In this document: piece by piece, positions 32,456-44,758 of the stretch
Layout: every line of letters begins with the position of its first letter
How positions within the stretch are numbered: the stretch's first letter is position 1
NCBI GenBank assembly: GCA_015501585.1
Contig: JADNRY010000077.1
Span: 124,001-188,000, forward strand
Reading direction: 5' to 3'
Length of the DNA stretch: 64,000 nt
DNA from: Rhodocollybia butyracea
Lineage: Eukaryota > Basidiomycota > Agaricomycetes > Agaricales > Omphalotaceae
Notes under the pieces: generated by a model
What the model was told of the DNA's origin: nothing
The model's database searches: none
What the model saw: the letters and a program-made list of their open reading frames with translations, nothing else
Made by a program: the position numbers and the translations under genes

Positions 32456-35124
32456 CTTCCTTTTCGACTATCGATGGGCGTAGGTCCACAAGCAGAGGAG
32501 GCAATACCAGATGGAAAATATCTGGGATGGTTTTAATCTCTGCCAAGAACGACAAGATCAAACAAGAATCATGTTTCTAGTCAATGAACTGAGATTGATA
32601 TGAATGCAAAGAGCGACATACTGATGCTAACTGAACCTAGACCGGTACTCGAGAGCAGCTCGAGCGGTGTTACTACTCAGCAAAGATGTCAAGAAAGAGC
32701 AGCGGCAGCGGTTCCGAATAAATCTGTGCGATTTATATCCCAGCACCTGTCGTACATTATGTAGGATATGTCTCGTGCTCAAGACGAGCATGGTTATGAT
32801 GGGCCGCTCAATGGGTCCGAGCTGTCCTATAAGGTTTGATTATGATGGAAAATCCGCTCCAGCTCCGAGTGGGTGAGCTGCGAAAGATATCTCCGTTCTA
32901 CAGGAGGTTAATGACTTCGCTTCCTTTGCGTGAAACAGTACTCGGTTGGAATACTGAAAAAATGCAGCATATGGTTTACTTCGACACCGTTTTGCCATCA
33001 AAGAAGGTTTCTGATGCTTGTGATTTGTGGAAAACTTCACACATGGTTCTATATATGATATTGTCTTGGTTAGATTGACCGACTCGGAATAGATAGATAC
33101 ATGCAAGATGAATGAACACCACCTTTACGGGCCATACAAGAGTTCTTCGATGCATTTGTTTCACAATTGCTTTACCTATAAGAAGGCAAATTTCTCTCCG
33201 CAGTCAAAGTATCTCTGCTACCAATCCATGGAAAGCCGATCTCGTAGTAAGTTTGTATGTCCCATTACTTAAAAATATCTCTCCGACATTCTGCTATTCG
33301 AAGACTCATCCACGTGTACTGTGTGTTCGGCCCGTCTACAGCCAAAGAGCACTCGCTTGGTGTAGCTCTAGCTCAATGCGCGCAATTCCTATCGGAATGT
33401 GAAGGGTGAAGGATGTGTGGAGTGAGTAGGAGGGAATTAAGATTCTTCGACGCGTCGAGACAGGACAACAAGGTCAATTCGGGTATAGTATGAGCCACAT
33501 GCTTGGGGGCATAAAACTAGCATTTCTGAATGGCCACACGGAGCAGTGATTCGTTGCAGAGACACGAATACAGTGTTTTGGTAATGTTTTGGTGTAGTCA
33601 ACTGGAAGATCGAAAAAGAGAAGAAGTGGAGGACCACTGTTGGTTGTACATGACGAGTCGCTGCTGTAATTCTGGCAGCTGTCAGCAATAAGCTTGGATT
33701 GTCCTTGAAGCTTGAAGCCTGCGGCATTGAGGACGTGTGGATGCTTGTGTGGGTGGCCAAGTAACAGAAATGGATTCTCGGCGCTAAATTTCAATCATTC
33801 AATCAGTCACTCAACTTTTCGGAACAGCTGAAGTCGACGGGAGCAAGTACTCGTAGCCATGTACAATTACATGGTAAGTACATTGAAAGCAGGCCATTCT
33901 AAACTGCAAACATCATAACACTCCGGTCTCCGCGCGTCTTCTTCAATCCGAATCAATAAAAATGTAGCTTCCCATCTCTCGATAAATGCAGGTTATATGA
34001 TACATCAAAATGGCTACCCATAGCGTTATCAGCCCCCAGCTGGTTTAAAACGGATCCGAATTGCTTGCGCTTTCAAGTACAAGTACCGTAAAGCAAACAA
34101 GGTACCAGAGGGTGTTCAAGATCATCAAAGTTCGAGTTCAAGTTGGATAATACTAACCATGCACCAAATATATTGGAGTGGGAGATGAAGGATGTGCAGA
34201 GTGTAGGATCGGATTAAGACTCTTCCGTCGAGACAGAACAACAAGGTTAGTTTGCGGTTATAGCATGAGCCGAAGCATTTATGAATGGCCGCGCGGAGTA
34301 GTGGTTCGTTGCAGAGACACAGATACAGTTGTTTTGGTGTAGGTCACTGGTCGTTCGAAAAAGAGAAGCGGAGGATCACATGGAGAGTCGCTGTGATCAT
34401 TCTGACGGCTGTCACTGACTATGAGCTTGGATTGTCCTTGAAGCTTGAAGCCTGCGGCCTTGAGGACGCGTTGGAGGACAAGTAACAGAAATAGATTTTC
34501 GCGCTTAGTGCATCCTATAGAACTTGGAACGGGGAAGCGGTGACTCACGAGTTTAAAAGAGATGCAGACTGGGGATGGCTAGAGGATACTGGGAGGGGCT
34601 CACAGACTCGTGTATGGGACGGAGAGGAAAATGGTGTAAGTAAGCAACTGGGGGTGACTGCCAACTGGAGGCGGGGACTGACGGGGAGGGCACGGAAATT
34701 AGTGGGATTGCGAGGTTGAAAGACTGAAGAGGCTGCAGGGTGGAACTGACATCCTAGTGGGAAGCGGATGTAGGTCAGTAGAATTGAGAAGCTGGGGAAG
34801 GTGGCAATGCGTGGGTCTCACAATCTGGGAGTGGGAAGAAGATGGAAATCAGCGAGATGGTTGAAGGCAGGGATTCCGTGTACTGCAGACCAGAATGCTG
34901 CCATGCTTCATCAGGTATACTGGAAGGAAGCAATGAAGAGTCAATCTTTGAAGAGATCCTAAGTATCATGTTATTGGGCGAGTGGGAGATGATGGTGAAG
35001 TCATCGAGGGAAGACCCAAGGGGCAGTGAATAAATAATCTCTTTACCCAGCCTGTTCACACATTTAGGTAACTACTAATCCTTCCCTTGAGCAGGACGTA
35101 CTTTAGAAAGGTGCACATCAGTAT
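32456..35124. repeat. Gene-poor region with a tandem-duplicated segment
   Basis: No gene is confidently supported. Two related segments, about 33440-33800 and 34235-34510, share CTTGGATTGTCCTTGAAGC and flanking sequence. On the minus strand both keep a frame with KAAGFKLQGQSKLI and a later PPLLxFF...YTKT. Conserved amino acids between copies hint at a coding origin, but I recognise no family. A dispersed repeat with CTCCGGTCTCCGCGCGTCTT is at about 33910 and recurs at 36412. 34550-35090 is purine-rich on the plus strand without a gene. Confidence 0.45.
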
Positions 35125-36110
35125 TCATGACAACAAGTAGAGCATCGAGAGCTCACAATTCAATTCCCAAGTCCAAGCAGAGCGCTCTTGCTTCGCGAGA
35201 TGGAGGTACGACTGTAAAATAATGAATTAGTACTAAGTACCTCATGCCCAAGATTCACGCATGTTAATTACCGAAGCTACAGCCTCTGCAGTCAGCCAAA
35301 GATCTTCATTCACCTCCTCTCCTTCTCGGACAGTTCGCCTGGGGAGAGTAAATGGGGTGATGATAACTGAAAGCCGAAGGAATCAGTAATATACTCTATA
35401 TAGCATGCCACTAAAGTGCATATCATACGTCCATCGACAACAACCTGAATCGGAGTCAATTCTCAACAAGCCGAAGAAACAATCAATGAGAGAGAAATCC
35501 TCACATGCGCCACATGAATATTCTGCTTCCCAAACTCCTTTGCTAAACTCTGGCTCAAACCCCTCATCGCAAATTTCCCCATGGAGGATGCACTTGTAGT
35601 CAGATACCCTGCCAAGCTGTAGGTGGATCCCGTAAAGGCAAGAAAATCACGTTTTCCATTCGTCTGATCGATTTCGTTCTTGATAAAATCTGAGATGATT
35701 TCATGAACGAATGCGAAGGCGCCTTCAAAGTTGACTCGAGTAATCGTCTTGATGTCTTCAGGCGTAATTTCCAAGAATGGTTTACGGACACGGTCACTGC
35801 AATTGTATAACGCAGCACGGATGCTATATTGTGACAATGGGTAGCGTGCCCGAATGGATTTAAAGGTTGATTGGATAGATGCATATTCGTAGGACGAAAT
35901 TATGAAGGAAGCAACCTGTATTTATCGAAGTAGTAGCAAGAAAAAGCAGAATATTGCTGCATGTATCTCAGCTCCAGAATTCTCCAAATCTTTCTCGAAG
36001 GATTTGATGATTTCGCGCCCTCGTCCAATAACCGCGACACTGTAACCTTCCTTGGCAAATGCGCGGCTAGGTGAGGATTTAACAATGATGACGACTTTGA
36101 AATAGACCAT
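35125..36110 (-). pseudogene. Short-chain dehydrogenase/reductase, 5'-truncated
   Basis: The minus strand carries most of a Rossmann-fold SDR: RAFAKEGYSVAVIGRGRE (beta2 region), IRAALYNCSDRVRKPFLEIT, VNFEGAFAFVHE, DFLAFTGSTYSLAGY, then the helix SSMGKFAMRGLSQSLAKEFG where Lys sits in an active-site-like position, and C-terminal exons with VREGEEVNEDLWLTAEAVAS and YLHLAKQERSAWTWEL. Introns are at about 35800-36000 and in the 3' part. The usual N-terminal TGxxxGxG cofactor loop is missing. Instead the frame begins MVYFKVVIIVKSSPSRAF, and an unrelated coding fragment abuts there on the opposite strand. Without that loop NAD(P) binding is doubtful, so I call it a truncated gene. Confidence 0.7.
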
Positions 36111-36287
36111 ATGACATACGCTGTCGCGCCTCCAGTTCCTTCACCGGAACCAACACCTACAGATGACGATGTGGAAGAATTCCTCGATAAGCTTTATCGA
36201 CCCACCGGCGATGATAATGACAGGCTTATAGGACGACATTCTGAGCCCGGGTATTACCCTGGTTCAACGAGCTCCAGGGTCTCATGA
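36075..36287 (+). pseudogene. Orphan C-terminal coding fragment abutting the SDR
   Basis: The plus strand is open from 36075 to TGA at 36285-36287. It encodes an acidic, proline-rich piece (NNDDDFEIDHMTYAVAPP, then PTDDDVEEFLDKLYRPTGDD, ending STSSRVS). The amino-acid pattern looks coding, but there is no start and no upstream exon in sight. It sits exactly where the SDR's cofactor-binding exon should be. I do not recognise the family; a piece of a transposable element protein is one possibility. Confidence 0.45.
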
Positions 36288-36788
36288 TCCTTCTAATTTC
36301 TGCATCGAAGAAATAAATTACCACGCTGATCAAATGAGGCGATAACTTTGGTTCATGTACCGGTGGCCCAGATAGGTTGCAGAGCAATAATATTAAAGGC
36401 AAGCATCATAACGCTCCGGTCTCCGCGCGTCTTCTTCAACCATCCGAATCAAAGAAAATGCTGCTTCCATCCTGGTATCTCCGATAGATAATGTACCAGA
36501 CCCCAGTTGGTTTAAAACAGATCCGAATTGCCTCAGTGCACGTAGCAAACAGATACCAGGCCCAAACTATCATCAAAGTCTAAGTCCACGCACCAAATTT
36601 ACTTCAGCACTTTCAGTTTTCAAATATCAACAGCAATTGATGGCAATGCAAATGCCACCTTTTCGGCAAAGTATCATCACAGCACTAATCTCACGGCCAT
36701 CAGTTATCGGCTCATTGCCGCACCTGCCATCACATGTATAAGTGTGCTGCAGCCTGCAGTTTCGAGAATTACAGCTATATCTTTGCTA
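36288..36788. other. Intergenic region with dispersed repeat
   Basis: 36400-36560 repeats the sequence at 33897-34070 (CTCCGGTCTCCGCGCGTCTT, later GGTTTAAAACAGATCCGAATTG). Otherwise no feature is recognised. It separates the 3' end of the ABM-fold gene from the SDR and its fragment. Confidence 0.45.
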
Positions 36789-37536
36789 TTAAAGTTTGGC
36801 TTTTGGCTTTAGCTCTATAAAAAGTGGAATCGAGTAAGCAATAAGGAAAAAGCCAAGAACGAAAGTACGACATGGACCCCAAGGGCAAGGTGTTTAAGTG
36901 TATGCCCAAGAAAGGCAGAGCACTCTTCGAGCAAGGACGAGCGCACTCACCATCACAAAACACCAACGCGGGGTCTTTAGCCAACACTCCCTCATCCTTG
37001 AAAGCTTTCATCATAGCTTTTGTGTCAGGAGATCGTACGTGTTGCTCAAAGCCAATTTTGGGACCTGTTGAAGATGTGCGGGATGAGAGAGAACTATAGA
37101 GCCCAAAGGACGAAAACACACCATTGTATTCTTCCTAGAGTTACTTGTGAGTTCAAAAGGTCGGAATCCTCCAAAATATATGAGAAAATGCTCACAATGA
37201 TAACAAATGTTGAGGTCGGTGTTCCGTTGGGTTCAAGAACGCGAGTTACTCTGTATCCTATCTGAATTAATTTCTCGGTAAGTACTAGAATCTTCCGCCG
37301 CCGCCGGCTTCATGATATCGTACCGTATTAGGCTGGCCATCTGACAAAGCACCGGCTTGTGCAGCAGCCATGATTTCAGCCATCCTGGATTCCTATCACT
37401 CATTATTGTTCAGTTCAACACGTTACACCGCAGTAGTTTATCCAAAATAGCAGGATCGGGTAATAGGCTCATAAAACTTATTAGAAAGGAAACTGACCTT
37501 TCCGGGAACGACTGACATTGTTGCAATAAGAATCAT
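36789..37536 (-). CDS. ABM-fold (dimeric alpha/beta barrel) monooxygenase-like small protein
   Basis: Assembled from about five exons. MILIATMSVVPGK (37536-37498) is the first strand of an ABM domain. ESRMAEIMAAAQAGALSDGQ gives the helix and IGYRVTRVLEPNG the second strand, followed by GFEQHVRSPDTKAMMKAF and GVLAKDPALVFCD, and a last exon giving DELKPKAKL with TAA at 36789-36791. This order (LIxxxxVxPGK, YRVxR, FxxHxxSP, VFC) matches antibiotic-biosynthesis-monooxygenase-like proteins, cofactor-free oxygenases or cyclase-like proteins often found in metabolite clusters. The splice between the second strand and GFEQH is not settled, so the middle is tentative. Confidence 0.6.
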
Positions 37537-39164
37537 CTTTCCTGAAGAGGTGGTTTGTCTTGATGCCAAGGAGTGCTGTCAGCTATTCCACTCGGGACGA
37601 AAGAAGGACTCTGTGAGACAGGACATACGGAAAGTTCATTTTCCTTCTCAATAAGAAGTTCTTCGTCAGTACAAAGCTGGAGGATTGTGGTCGTAAGTGA
37701 GTAAAGATCGGCTTGGGTAAACTATTCCCGAGGCGACGGTCATGTGATAGGTCAATGATAGTGGGCTGTGGCGAACGATCATGTGACAGGGACGAACGAC
37801 TTTGTTACTGTGTGAACGAGTATTTTCTTCGCAGAAGACATTTAACTAGGCTGTCGACAAGTAAAAGCCCAACTTCGACTTAAGTACTTAGCCTTATATA
37901 CATGTAAAAATAAAATATGGCTGCCTCATTGAGAGTGGCCCTAAAGGAGAGATCCGATTAACTTTCTTTATGTCATCCATCTTCTCCGCAGACGATGACC
38001 TCCAAATGATCAAGAAGCGATCTTGGATGCTCCTCCAGGGTTCTGTCGTTGCATCAACATACCATACTAATGCTCTGTCCGAACAAAGAAAGCTACGATT
38101 ACTGAACTTGCTACATACTTACCTTTATGATTTCAGGAACATTAACGACAGAAGGGTTTGGATTTGGCCTTGGGGGACAGGTGCGTCGGTCCTGAAACAT
38201 TGACCTTGACTGTTCAATTCCGCTCTTGAACGGAGTCTACACCCACTGAGGCCGCGAGCGAACCTCTAAAGAGTGTGAGCACGGAGGCGATACTCTGAGA
38301 CGACGAAAGACGACGATAATGATGGTAAAAGATAGGATTCGATTGGTTTATGTAGTAACCGCATGTTCATACTAGAGTGGATAAATGGGCCGAACAGCCA
38401 AAATCCAACACAGTCTTGTGACAACGAGGTGGGCTATTCGACCGATATAGTTAATGGCCAACTTTCATTGGCAGTGAAGGGGGAATAGCCAGTCCTTTGA
38501 GCCAGCAGCAAACAGCAGTGTGCAACAGAAAAGAGCTCGTCGTTCTAGACAAGAATGAGTAATTTTTATCGTAAAACCTGACCGAAGATACGATGCACTA
38601 TTCGTGCTAAAAGTACAGTGGTCGTAGGGCTGGTCCTATGGGGAGGCTGGAGGCGGTTTGGATATTTGGTGGGAAGCTGAGGTGAAAATTCCGAATATAC
38701 TCGCCTATTCTAATCGTTCAAATTTTCTGAACGCAACGTTATTGAACTTGATGTAACGATTACGCAGTTACTCATAGAGAATAATAAGCCGCAGGGGAGA
38801 GAGAACCGATGCTTAGACTATTAATATTTGCCTGTGGCGCATAGACACGAAGCTGGAACCGAAGATTCCGGGGGGCGTCATCAAGAATGTGTCCCAATTC
38901 ACAAGAAAGGGCCTGTAGAATTTTGCCCCACCCTCAGGAAGCGGTTAAAATAACTGATAGGGGAGCTAAACTAAGTGAGTCGGATAGTTTTCGGCCTTGG
39001 CTTGTCAAATCAACTTAGTCTCTTTTCCCGATATGGTCCGTCCACTGGCTGTCACCGTTTTACTCCTTTTTGGGAATCTACATCTCCTATGAATATATTC
39101 GTGACTCACGATAGATTGGACCCCCATAAATACTGCGAAGGAAAACTCTTCGGAAAATAAAATC
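37537..39164. other. Intergenic region before P450-E
   Basis: No supportable gene in ~1.6 kb. A 77-codon frame at 37970-38203 (MSSIFSADDDLQMIKKRSWM) lacks any recognised domain or neighbouring exon. The last few hundred bases should contain the P450-E promoter; ACCCCCATAAATACT lies about 40 bp before the ATG. Confidence 0.4.
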
Positions 39165-41494
39165 ATGCCTTCCAGTGTGTTATCCCCCGTCCTAGCTGTG
39201 GGAGCCGTACTCCTGGTAGCCTACTTTTTTCCAAAGTACATTCGCTGGCGGAACCGAATGGTTAAGGTCAGTGAAGCTCCTTCAACACTCCAAGTTTACG
39301 CACTTTGAAACACTTTCGTTGTTTATATAGCTTAACGCTATCCCAACTATCGGAAACTCTGGCCTCTTTTCATCCTGCATAAGCGCACAGAGGTACAAGG
39401 ACCATGCTCTTGAAATCATCCAAGAGGGATATTGTAAAGTAATTTTAATGACTTGTTTGCTCAGGAGGCATGTTGACGTAGACTTAGTATCCTGGAGGAG
39501 CTTTCAAGATCCCACTCCTTGACCGTTGGGATGTTATCATCTCGGGAGAAAAGATGATCGATGATATCAAGAAAGCTAGCTCTTTGGATCTCTCTTCTGT
39601 AGCCGCTTTTAGTGAGGTGCGTGCAATATATTCGTCGCTTTACTCAGCTTAATTTCAACTTTGTTATGTAGAACATGCAAACAGATTATACCATAGGCAA
39701 AGTTGTGAGAGTGAACACTTATCATGTTCCGGTACAGTGTTTTATTATCTATATTCAGCTGCGACGTTAATGATTCCTTGCCCAAAGGTTGTCCGTAGTC
39801 CCCTCACCCGTGCTTTGCCTGCACGATTCCATGATCTGCGGGACGAGATTGTAGCTTCTTTTGCGGATCTCGTTCCTGCTAAAGGTAACTTATAATCATC
39901 GGTTTACCTTCATCCTCCCACTGAAGGCTTTCGAAAGAGTCAGAATGGATGAAAGTTCCAATGTTGTCTACCATCATGCGGATCGTCTCTCGAACAAGCA
40001 ACCGGTATTTTGTCGGTTTACCTCTGTGTATGTCTTTCACCTGCCATTCTTTTATTTCAATTGACGTTAGAACAAAGGCCGGAACCAGGACTACGTTGCA
40101 AGTACCTGCTTTCTAGATCAACATAATTGCCCTTAACAAATTTCGCAGAATCTCAACATAACTTTTACAGTCGACGCTGTCACTGGTGGAACTACTCTCC
40201 AGCGCTATCCGGGCTTTCTCAAACCGTTCGTTTCTCCTTGTCGATCTATGGCATTTGTCGTCGCTCATACTGGGTGTTGCTTTGATTGATAGCCTCGTGC
40301 GCCAATTCTTGACCAATGTTCCTGCTTCTATGGCACGCGCTGAAAGACATCTTGGGCCGTTGATCAGGGAGCGACTAGCAAAGGAGGAAGAACATGGAAC
40401 CTCAGATTGGCCCGATAAGCCCGTAAGGATGGCTTCCTTGTTCAAATCTCTCACCTTGATTCTAAACTGGTTCTTGTTGGCAGAACGATCTCATTACCTG
40501 GTTATTGAAAGAAGTGGGCGAGCGCAATGAAAAAATCGTCAGCGATATTGTTCACCGCGTTCTCCTCATCAACTTTGCTGCGATTCACACCACGGTATGT
40601 TGCTATAAGTTTTGTATCAGAGTAACATTGTTACAAGTTCTTATTGCTTATAGAGCATGGTGCGTGTCCAAACTATCCTACTAGTATACGTGCTTATTTT
40701 TTTTGTCGCCATTAGACTTTCACCAATAGTATCTATTACCTGGCTGCCTACCCCCAGATTGCCGAGCCTTTGCGGGAAGAGGTCAGCTCCGCTATTGAAG
40801 AGTTGGGATGGACCAAGGCTGCAATGAGCAAGATGGTAAAGCTAGACAGCTTTTTGAAGGAGACACAGCGGTTGAGTGGTGTTAATGGAGGTAAAAACTC
40901 CCTCTCTCTCATCACATCGCATATGGCTATATCTGACTTGATTCGTTTAGTGGGCATGACCCGAATGGCACTCCGAGACTTTACATTCTCAGACGGCACT
41001 GTCGTTCCTGCTGGGACAATCGTCGCGGTGGCCTCGCAGGCTTTGCACCACGATGGAGTAGGTGCCGAACCGAGTCTATGATGTCGATGTGAAACTGAGC
41101 CAATTCCCTAGGCGTACTACAAAGATCCTGAAACTTTCAAGCCTTTCCGATTTTCCGACCTACGAGAACAAGAGGGAGAATCTCTCAAGCACCAGATGGC
41201 TGCCGTTGACCCTGCATTTGTGCTGTTTGGTGGTGGCAGACCCATGTGGTGAGTTTACAAAAGTCATCAACCATTGTAGGATCAAGAATATGTATACTCT
41301 TACTTTAAACTTATAGCCCGGGGAGATTTTTCGCAGTCAATGAGCTCAAGGCCCTCATGGCGCACGTTCTGCTCGCATACGATGTCAAGTTTGAAAATAA
41401 CAAAGGGATTCCTCCTCCGAGTTGGCATGGAGTGGCGTATAGTCCGAATCGGTCTGCAGAGGTGATGTTTAGAAAGAGAGCGGTTTGCAACTAG
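39165..41494 (+). CDS. Cytochrome P450-E, ent-kaurene-oxidase-like type with a 6-nt exon
   Basis: A P450 of a different family from A-D. It has an N-terminal anchor (LAVGAVLLVAYFFPKYI), NAIPTIGNSG, then RSPLTRALPARFHDLRDEI, SEWMKVPMLSTIMRIVSRTS, TFTVDAVTGG, and the I-helix FAAIHTTSMTFTNSIYYLA, where HTT replaces the usual AGxxT. It also has ExxR in FLKETQRL, MTRMALRDFTFSDGTVVPAG, the segment FKPFRFSDLR and the haem loop FGGGRPMC/PGRFF. This pattern is typical of fungal ent-kaurene oxidase-like P450s; the substrate is unknown. There are a dozen or so short introns. One exon is only AGCATG (40654-40659), and an intron splits the haem cysteine codon. One junction, after CRNQDY near 40095-40148, does not resolve cleanly. 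Confidence 0.82.
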
Positions 41495-42378
41495 GTGGCA
41501 TAGCTACCTTTAAGGTTTTCCGAATTTGTTTTTCCACATCTCTCAACTCTTGCATATAGTCAGAGTCTGTATACAACCTCTTCTCTGTCATATTATGCAT
41601 TGATAAACTCTTTGTAAACTCTGATACACCACGTTCCAGCCCCCGACTCGAACATGACATGACCATCTTCAACGAGGCCAGAACCTGGGACTCGGGAGAC
41701 GCGGAATAACGAACCAGAAGAGATGATCCGGTCTTGCTGAAGAATTTCCATTATGATTGAACTTGGGAGGAAGAGAATAAACTGGTTTGACAAATCAATG
41801 CCAACGAACCATCCGATCCACCTGCTCTAAATACTCTCGTGGTTTTGTTAATCAAGAAAGCTGTTAATCAAAAAAGAACGTTAAACCGGACCGCTGCTCG
41901 TTCGAAACTAGAATACAGCCAACTAAGTAGTCTCTTTTGCAAGGCTTGTTCATGTTCCTGCTTCCTTTTTCGTAGTCGATGGTCATATTATTATTTTTTT
42001 TTTTTTCCAAATCGCCTCTGCGTGGTAGCGTATGGTAGTGATAATGTAAACTGTTATGATAGGTGTGTTCTGGGGGAACATCTAAGTCTGTGTTGAGTCT
42101 GTGTCTGATTTGTGTCTGATGATAGGCAGCCAGCAACAATTGGATCCCATGGGGTTCCACGACGGTCGTATTAGTAACCGGAACCAGGCTTCTAAAGCAC
42201 ACCTGAAGTCGAGAGTATAACGATGACTCCCTGCAAGGTCCCTGCCTGCCTGTTTTAAACTTAATTATTGTCAAATGAGGCTGTTTTTATCAACATATAC
42301 TTGTATAGTTCTTTCTACCCTAGAACCTTGAAAAGTCACGATCAAAATGTATGTCGCCTACTGTGATTCAACTGCCCA
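41495..42378. other. Convergent intergenic region
   Basis: It lies between the converging 3' ends of P450-E and the hydrolase. It has a 16-base T-run at about 41992-42007. Open stretches on both strands lack coding character. No feature recognised. Confidence 0.45.
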
Positions 42379-43563
42379 CTAATTTGCACCAAAGACTCGC
42401 TTGATAAAAATATACATCTTTTCCATCTTGTATTCCGGGGCTTTATCAAATAAATGGTCAATCCCGGGAAGCTCCTCGTACTCATAGTCAATGCTAACTC
42501 CTGTTTCCCTTAGCTCCTTCAAGACTTCTACAACAACACGCGACTGTGAAACAGGAACTTTTCCATCCTGTTCACCATGTACTATGTATGTGGGCGGCAC
42601 CGGTGATGATTTATCTTGCCGAGGAAGCACTTTCAGATATCGTGCAACAGAGAAGGCAGTAGCAGGAACACTGGTTCCAGAAAGGAGGAGGTTATCCAGA
42701 AGTGCCCTTCCAAAGTAGTCAATGAGGTGTTGGAAGTCGAGGCAAGCTACACTTACTCTTGCACCATATAGTGGTAGAACATCGCTCGTGGGCTGTCCAG
42801 TGGAGAGAAGGCTACATGGCTCCCTGGGTCCTCTGGATTGAGGAATGGCTGGACTTCTTCTTCCGCAATCACTCTATCCATATATGACACGGGCCTTTGC
42901 TTTGTTGACCAAAAGGGATCTTCAAGATCAGTAATGGGGTAGATCGGAACTATGCCTTGCACTGCAGGAGGTTTCGATACTCCTGATTCGTCGAGTCCGA
43001 TTCCATATCCACAGAGGAAGGAAATCCACCCTCCTGCAGATGATCCGGTTAATATTACACGAGAAGGATCTGCACGTCCCTCAGTGGCTGCTTTAAATTC
43101 CTCGCTATGAAGAAATTTCAGAGCATCTGCGCAGTCGGAAAGTACAGTAGGAAGGCGGAACTGTGGGGCAAGTCGATAATCCGGGCTAACGAGAGTAACG
43201 TTGTGCTCGGAAGGAGCAGAAAGATGATGCGGGGAGACAGCTGGTGCAGTATGAGCATTCAATCCTCTGGAATAAACGAAACCTTTACCTTTTCTGGTAC
43301 CCTATACGATGTTAAAGCCTCATGAATACGAACCTTACGACATTCTGGTGACACTTGCCTGCAGTAGTCCTCCACCATGCCACCAACATAAAATCTATCG
43401 AAAGGATGACTTAGCAAACTAATATCAAGAGCAACCTTAGGCTTACCGGCGCTGGGTTCTCCGGTGATGCCGAAGGCGATAAATAAACGTCCATGTATAT
43501 ATCGATTCCATCTGCATGTTTAAACAAGATCTCGAGAGGCTTTGGGATGATAGGGGAGGTCAT
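42379..43563 (-). CDS. Alpha/beta-hydrolase (esterase/lipase, HSL-like)
   Basis: The start MTSPIIPKPLEILFKHADG and five exons give ~320 residues of an alpha/beta-hydrolase-3 type protein. It has the oxyanion-hole HGGG (LCWWHGGGLLQ), SPDYRLAPQFRLP, the nucleophile elbow GSSAGG (catalytic Ser), then the acid in VHGEQDGKVP and the base in GIDHLF near the C-terminus. All catalytic elements are present and the frame is continuous through TAG at 42379-42381. The second intron has a GC donor (5' end at 43358). No signal peptide is seen, so it is likely cytosolic. It probably cleaves a carboxylic ester; the substrate cannot be told. Confidence 0.85.
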
Positions 43564-44303
43564 TGTAGATAATCACCTTCCTAGATGGGTGTTGAAGGGA
43601 AAGATGGGTGCGGTAAGCACTAGGAGAACTCGGTCAGCCGACTCAGGATTGTCCACATGATACATATTTCATTGAGCGAAAGATGAAAAGTGCACAGCGA
43701 GCAAGAGATAAAGAAATGAGAGAGTGTCAGTGAGCACCTGGACCCTACTAGTTGCCTCCTCAGTCCGACCGCCGACCGTCAATCTCGGAGAAAACTGAAT
43801 CGAAATTGTTGAGCGCGGTGACTATTCAGAACGCGTAGTACTTACCTCGTTGAGATATAGCTTTCTATCAGATTGATCATTGCTGTTGATCAAATCCTCG
43901 GATATGTTGACTGGTACTAGGAGCAAGTTTCAACTCCATTTCAGAATGTGTTCAAGTTCCGTGGACCTTTCACTGTTACGCCCTACCCGCCTTCTTCACT
44001 AATTTATCATTATCTCCGCCTCCAACCGGCTGCGCAGTGCGCACTGCTGTATATGAGGAGGACTCTTACTTTCACAAAGTATGAACAGATTTCCCGTAAT
44101 CCCTGTCCCCACTTTGCTCAATCGGCAGGAAGGTGGTCTGGGGAGCTCAACGTTCAACCGTGAGGCCGGACATCATGAAATGCTTAAGTTCAGTGAAACC
44201 CGAGAGTATAAAAGGACTCAAGCCGAATAAAAGCCTAAAGCTTGCTGGAGTGTCGCCTTAGCGTCTCTGTAAAAGACGAAAAAACATCTATCGAGGTCTT
44301 TAT
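43564..44303. other. Intergenic region upstream of the hydrolase
   Basis: It should contain the hydrolase promoter. No gene, repeat or RNA is recognised. A stretch at about 43980-44160 is open on the plus strand but without protein features. Confidence 0.4.
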
Positions 44304-44400
44304 TGGCCAACGTGTGGATCGAACTCAAGACCTTCGCGTAATATAATATAAACTGTCTCTCATATTAGCACGACGCTCTAACCAACTGAGCTAGTCGGCC
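44304..44400 (-). tRNA. trnI-AAU: tRNA-Ile (AAU), intron-containing, weak T-arm
   Basis: The acceptor stem GGCCGAC/GTTGGCC pairs over 7 bp. The D-arm AGCTCAGTTGGTTAGAGC and the anticodon stem TCGTG/CGCGA enclose loop CTAATA-A with anticodon AAT, interrupted by a 23-nt intron directly after the anticodon-adjacent A. The T-loop TTCGATC is intact, but the T-stem (TTGAG/CACAC) has two mismatches, one more than in the copy at 51464. It may be a weakened or decaying gene. Confidence 0.85.
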
Positions 44401-44758
44401 ATCCAACAATAAGGTTAGTGGGCTGGATTAAGCACCTCGAGTAGCTAGAGCAACGGCAACAAACACTGGGCATCTAAGTCTGACAAAATTGTACTTGTTA
44501 TCGTCGGTCTTGTAAATTATGGCTCAAGCGATTGTTTTTGGCTTGTTTCGCCCTTTGCTCCTCATCGTGACATTGCGCGTAGCCATTGGAGTTGGACAGA
44601 AGGTACACTCATAGTGTGGCTGGAAAAGCTCACAGTGTGTACATATACCCAAGGACGCAGAATACAGGAAGCAGAATACAGGAAGACTATCGAGGCAAAG
44701 CGAAGGAGAAGGAAGTCGAATAAATTGGATTATGAGTTTTGAAAGAGGGGGGAAGAAA

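Noticed and set aside
37970..38203. 77-codon plus-strand frame as a gene
   Set aside because: No recognisable domain, no neighbouring exon, no paralogue support.
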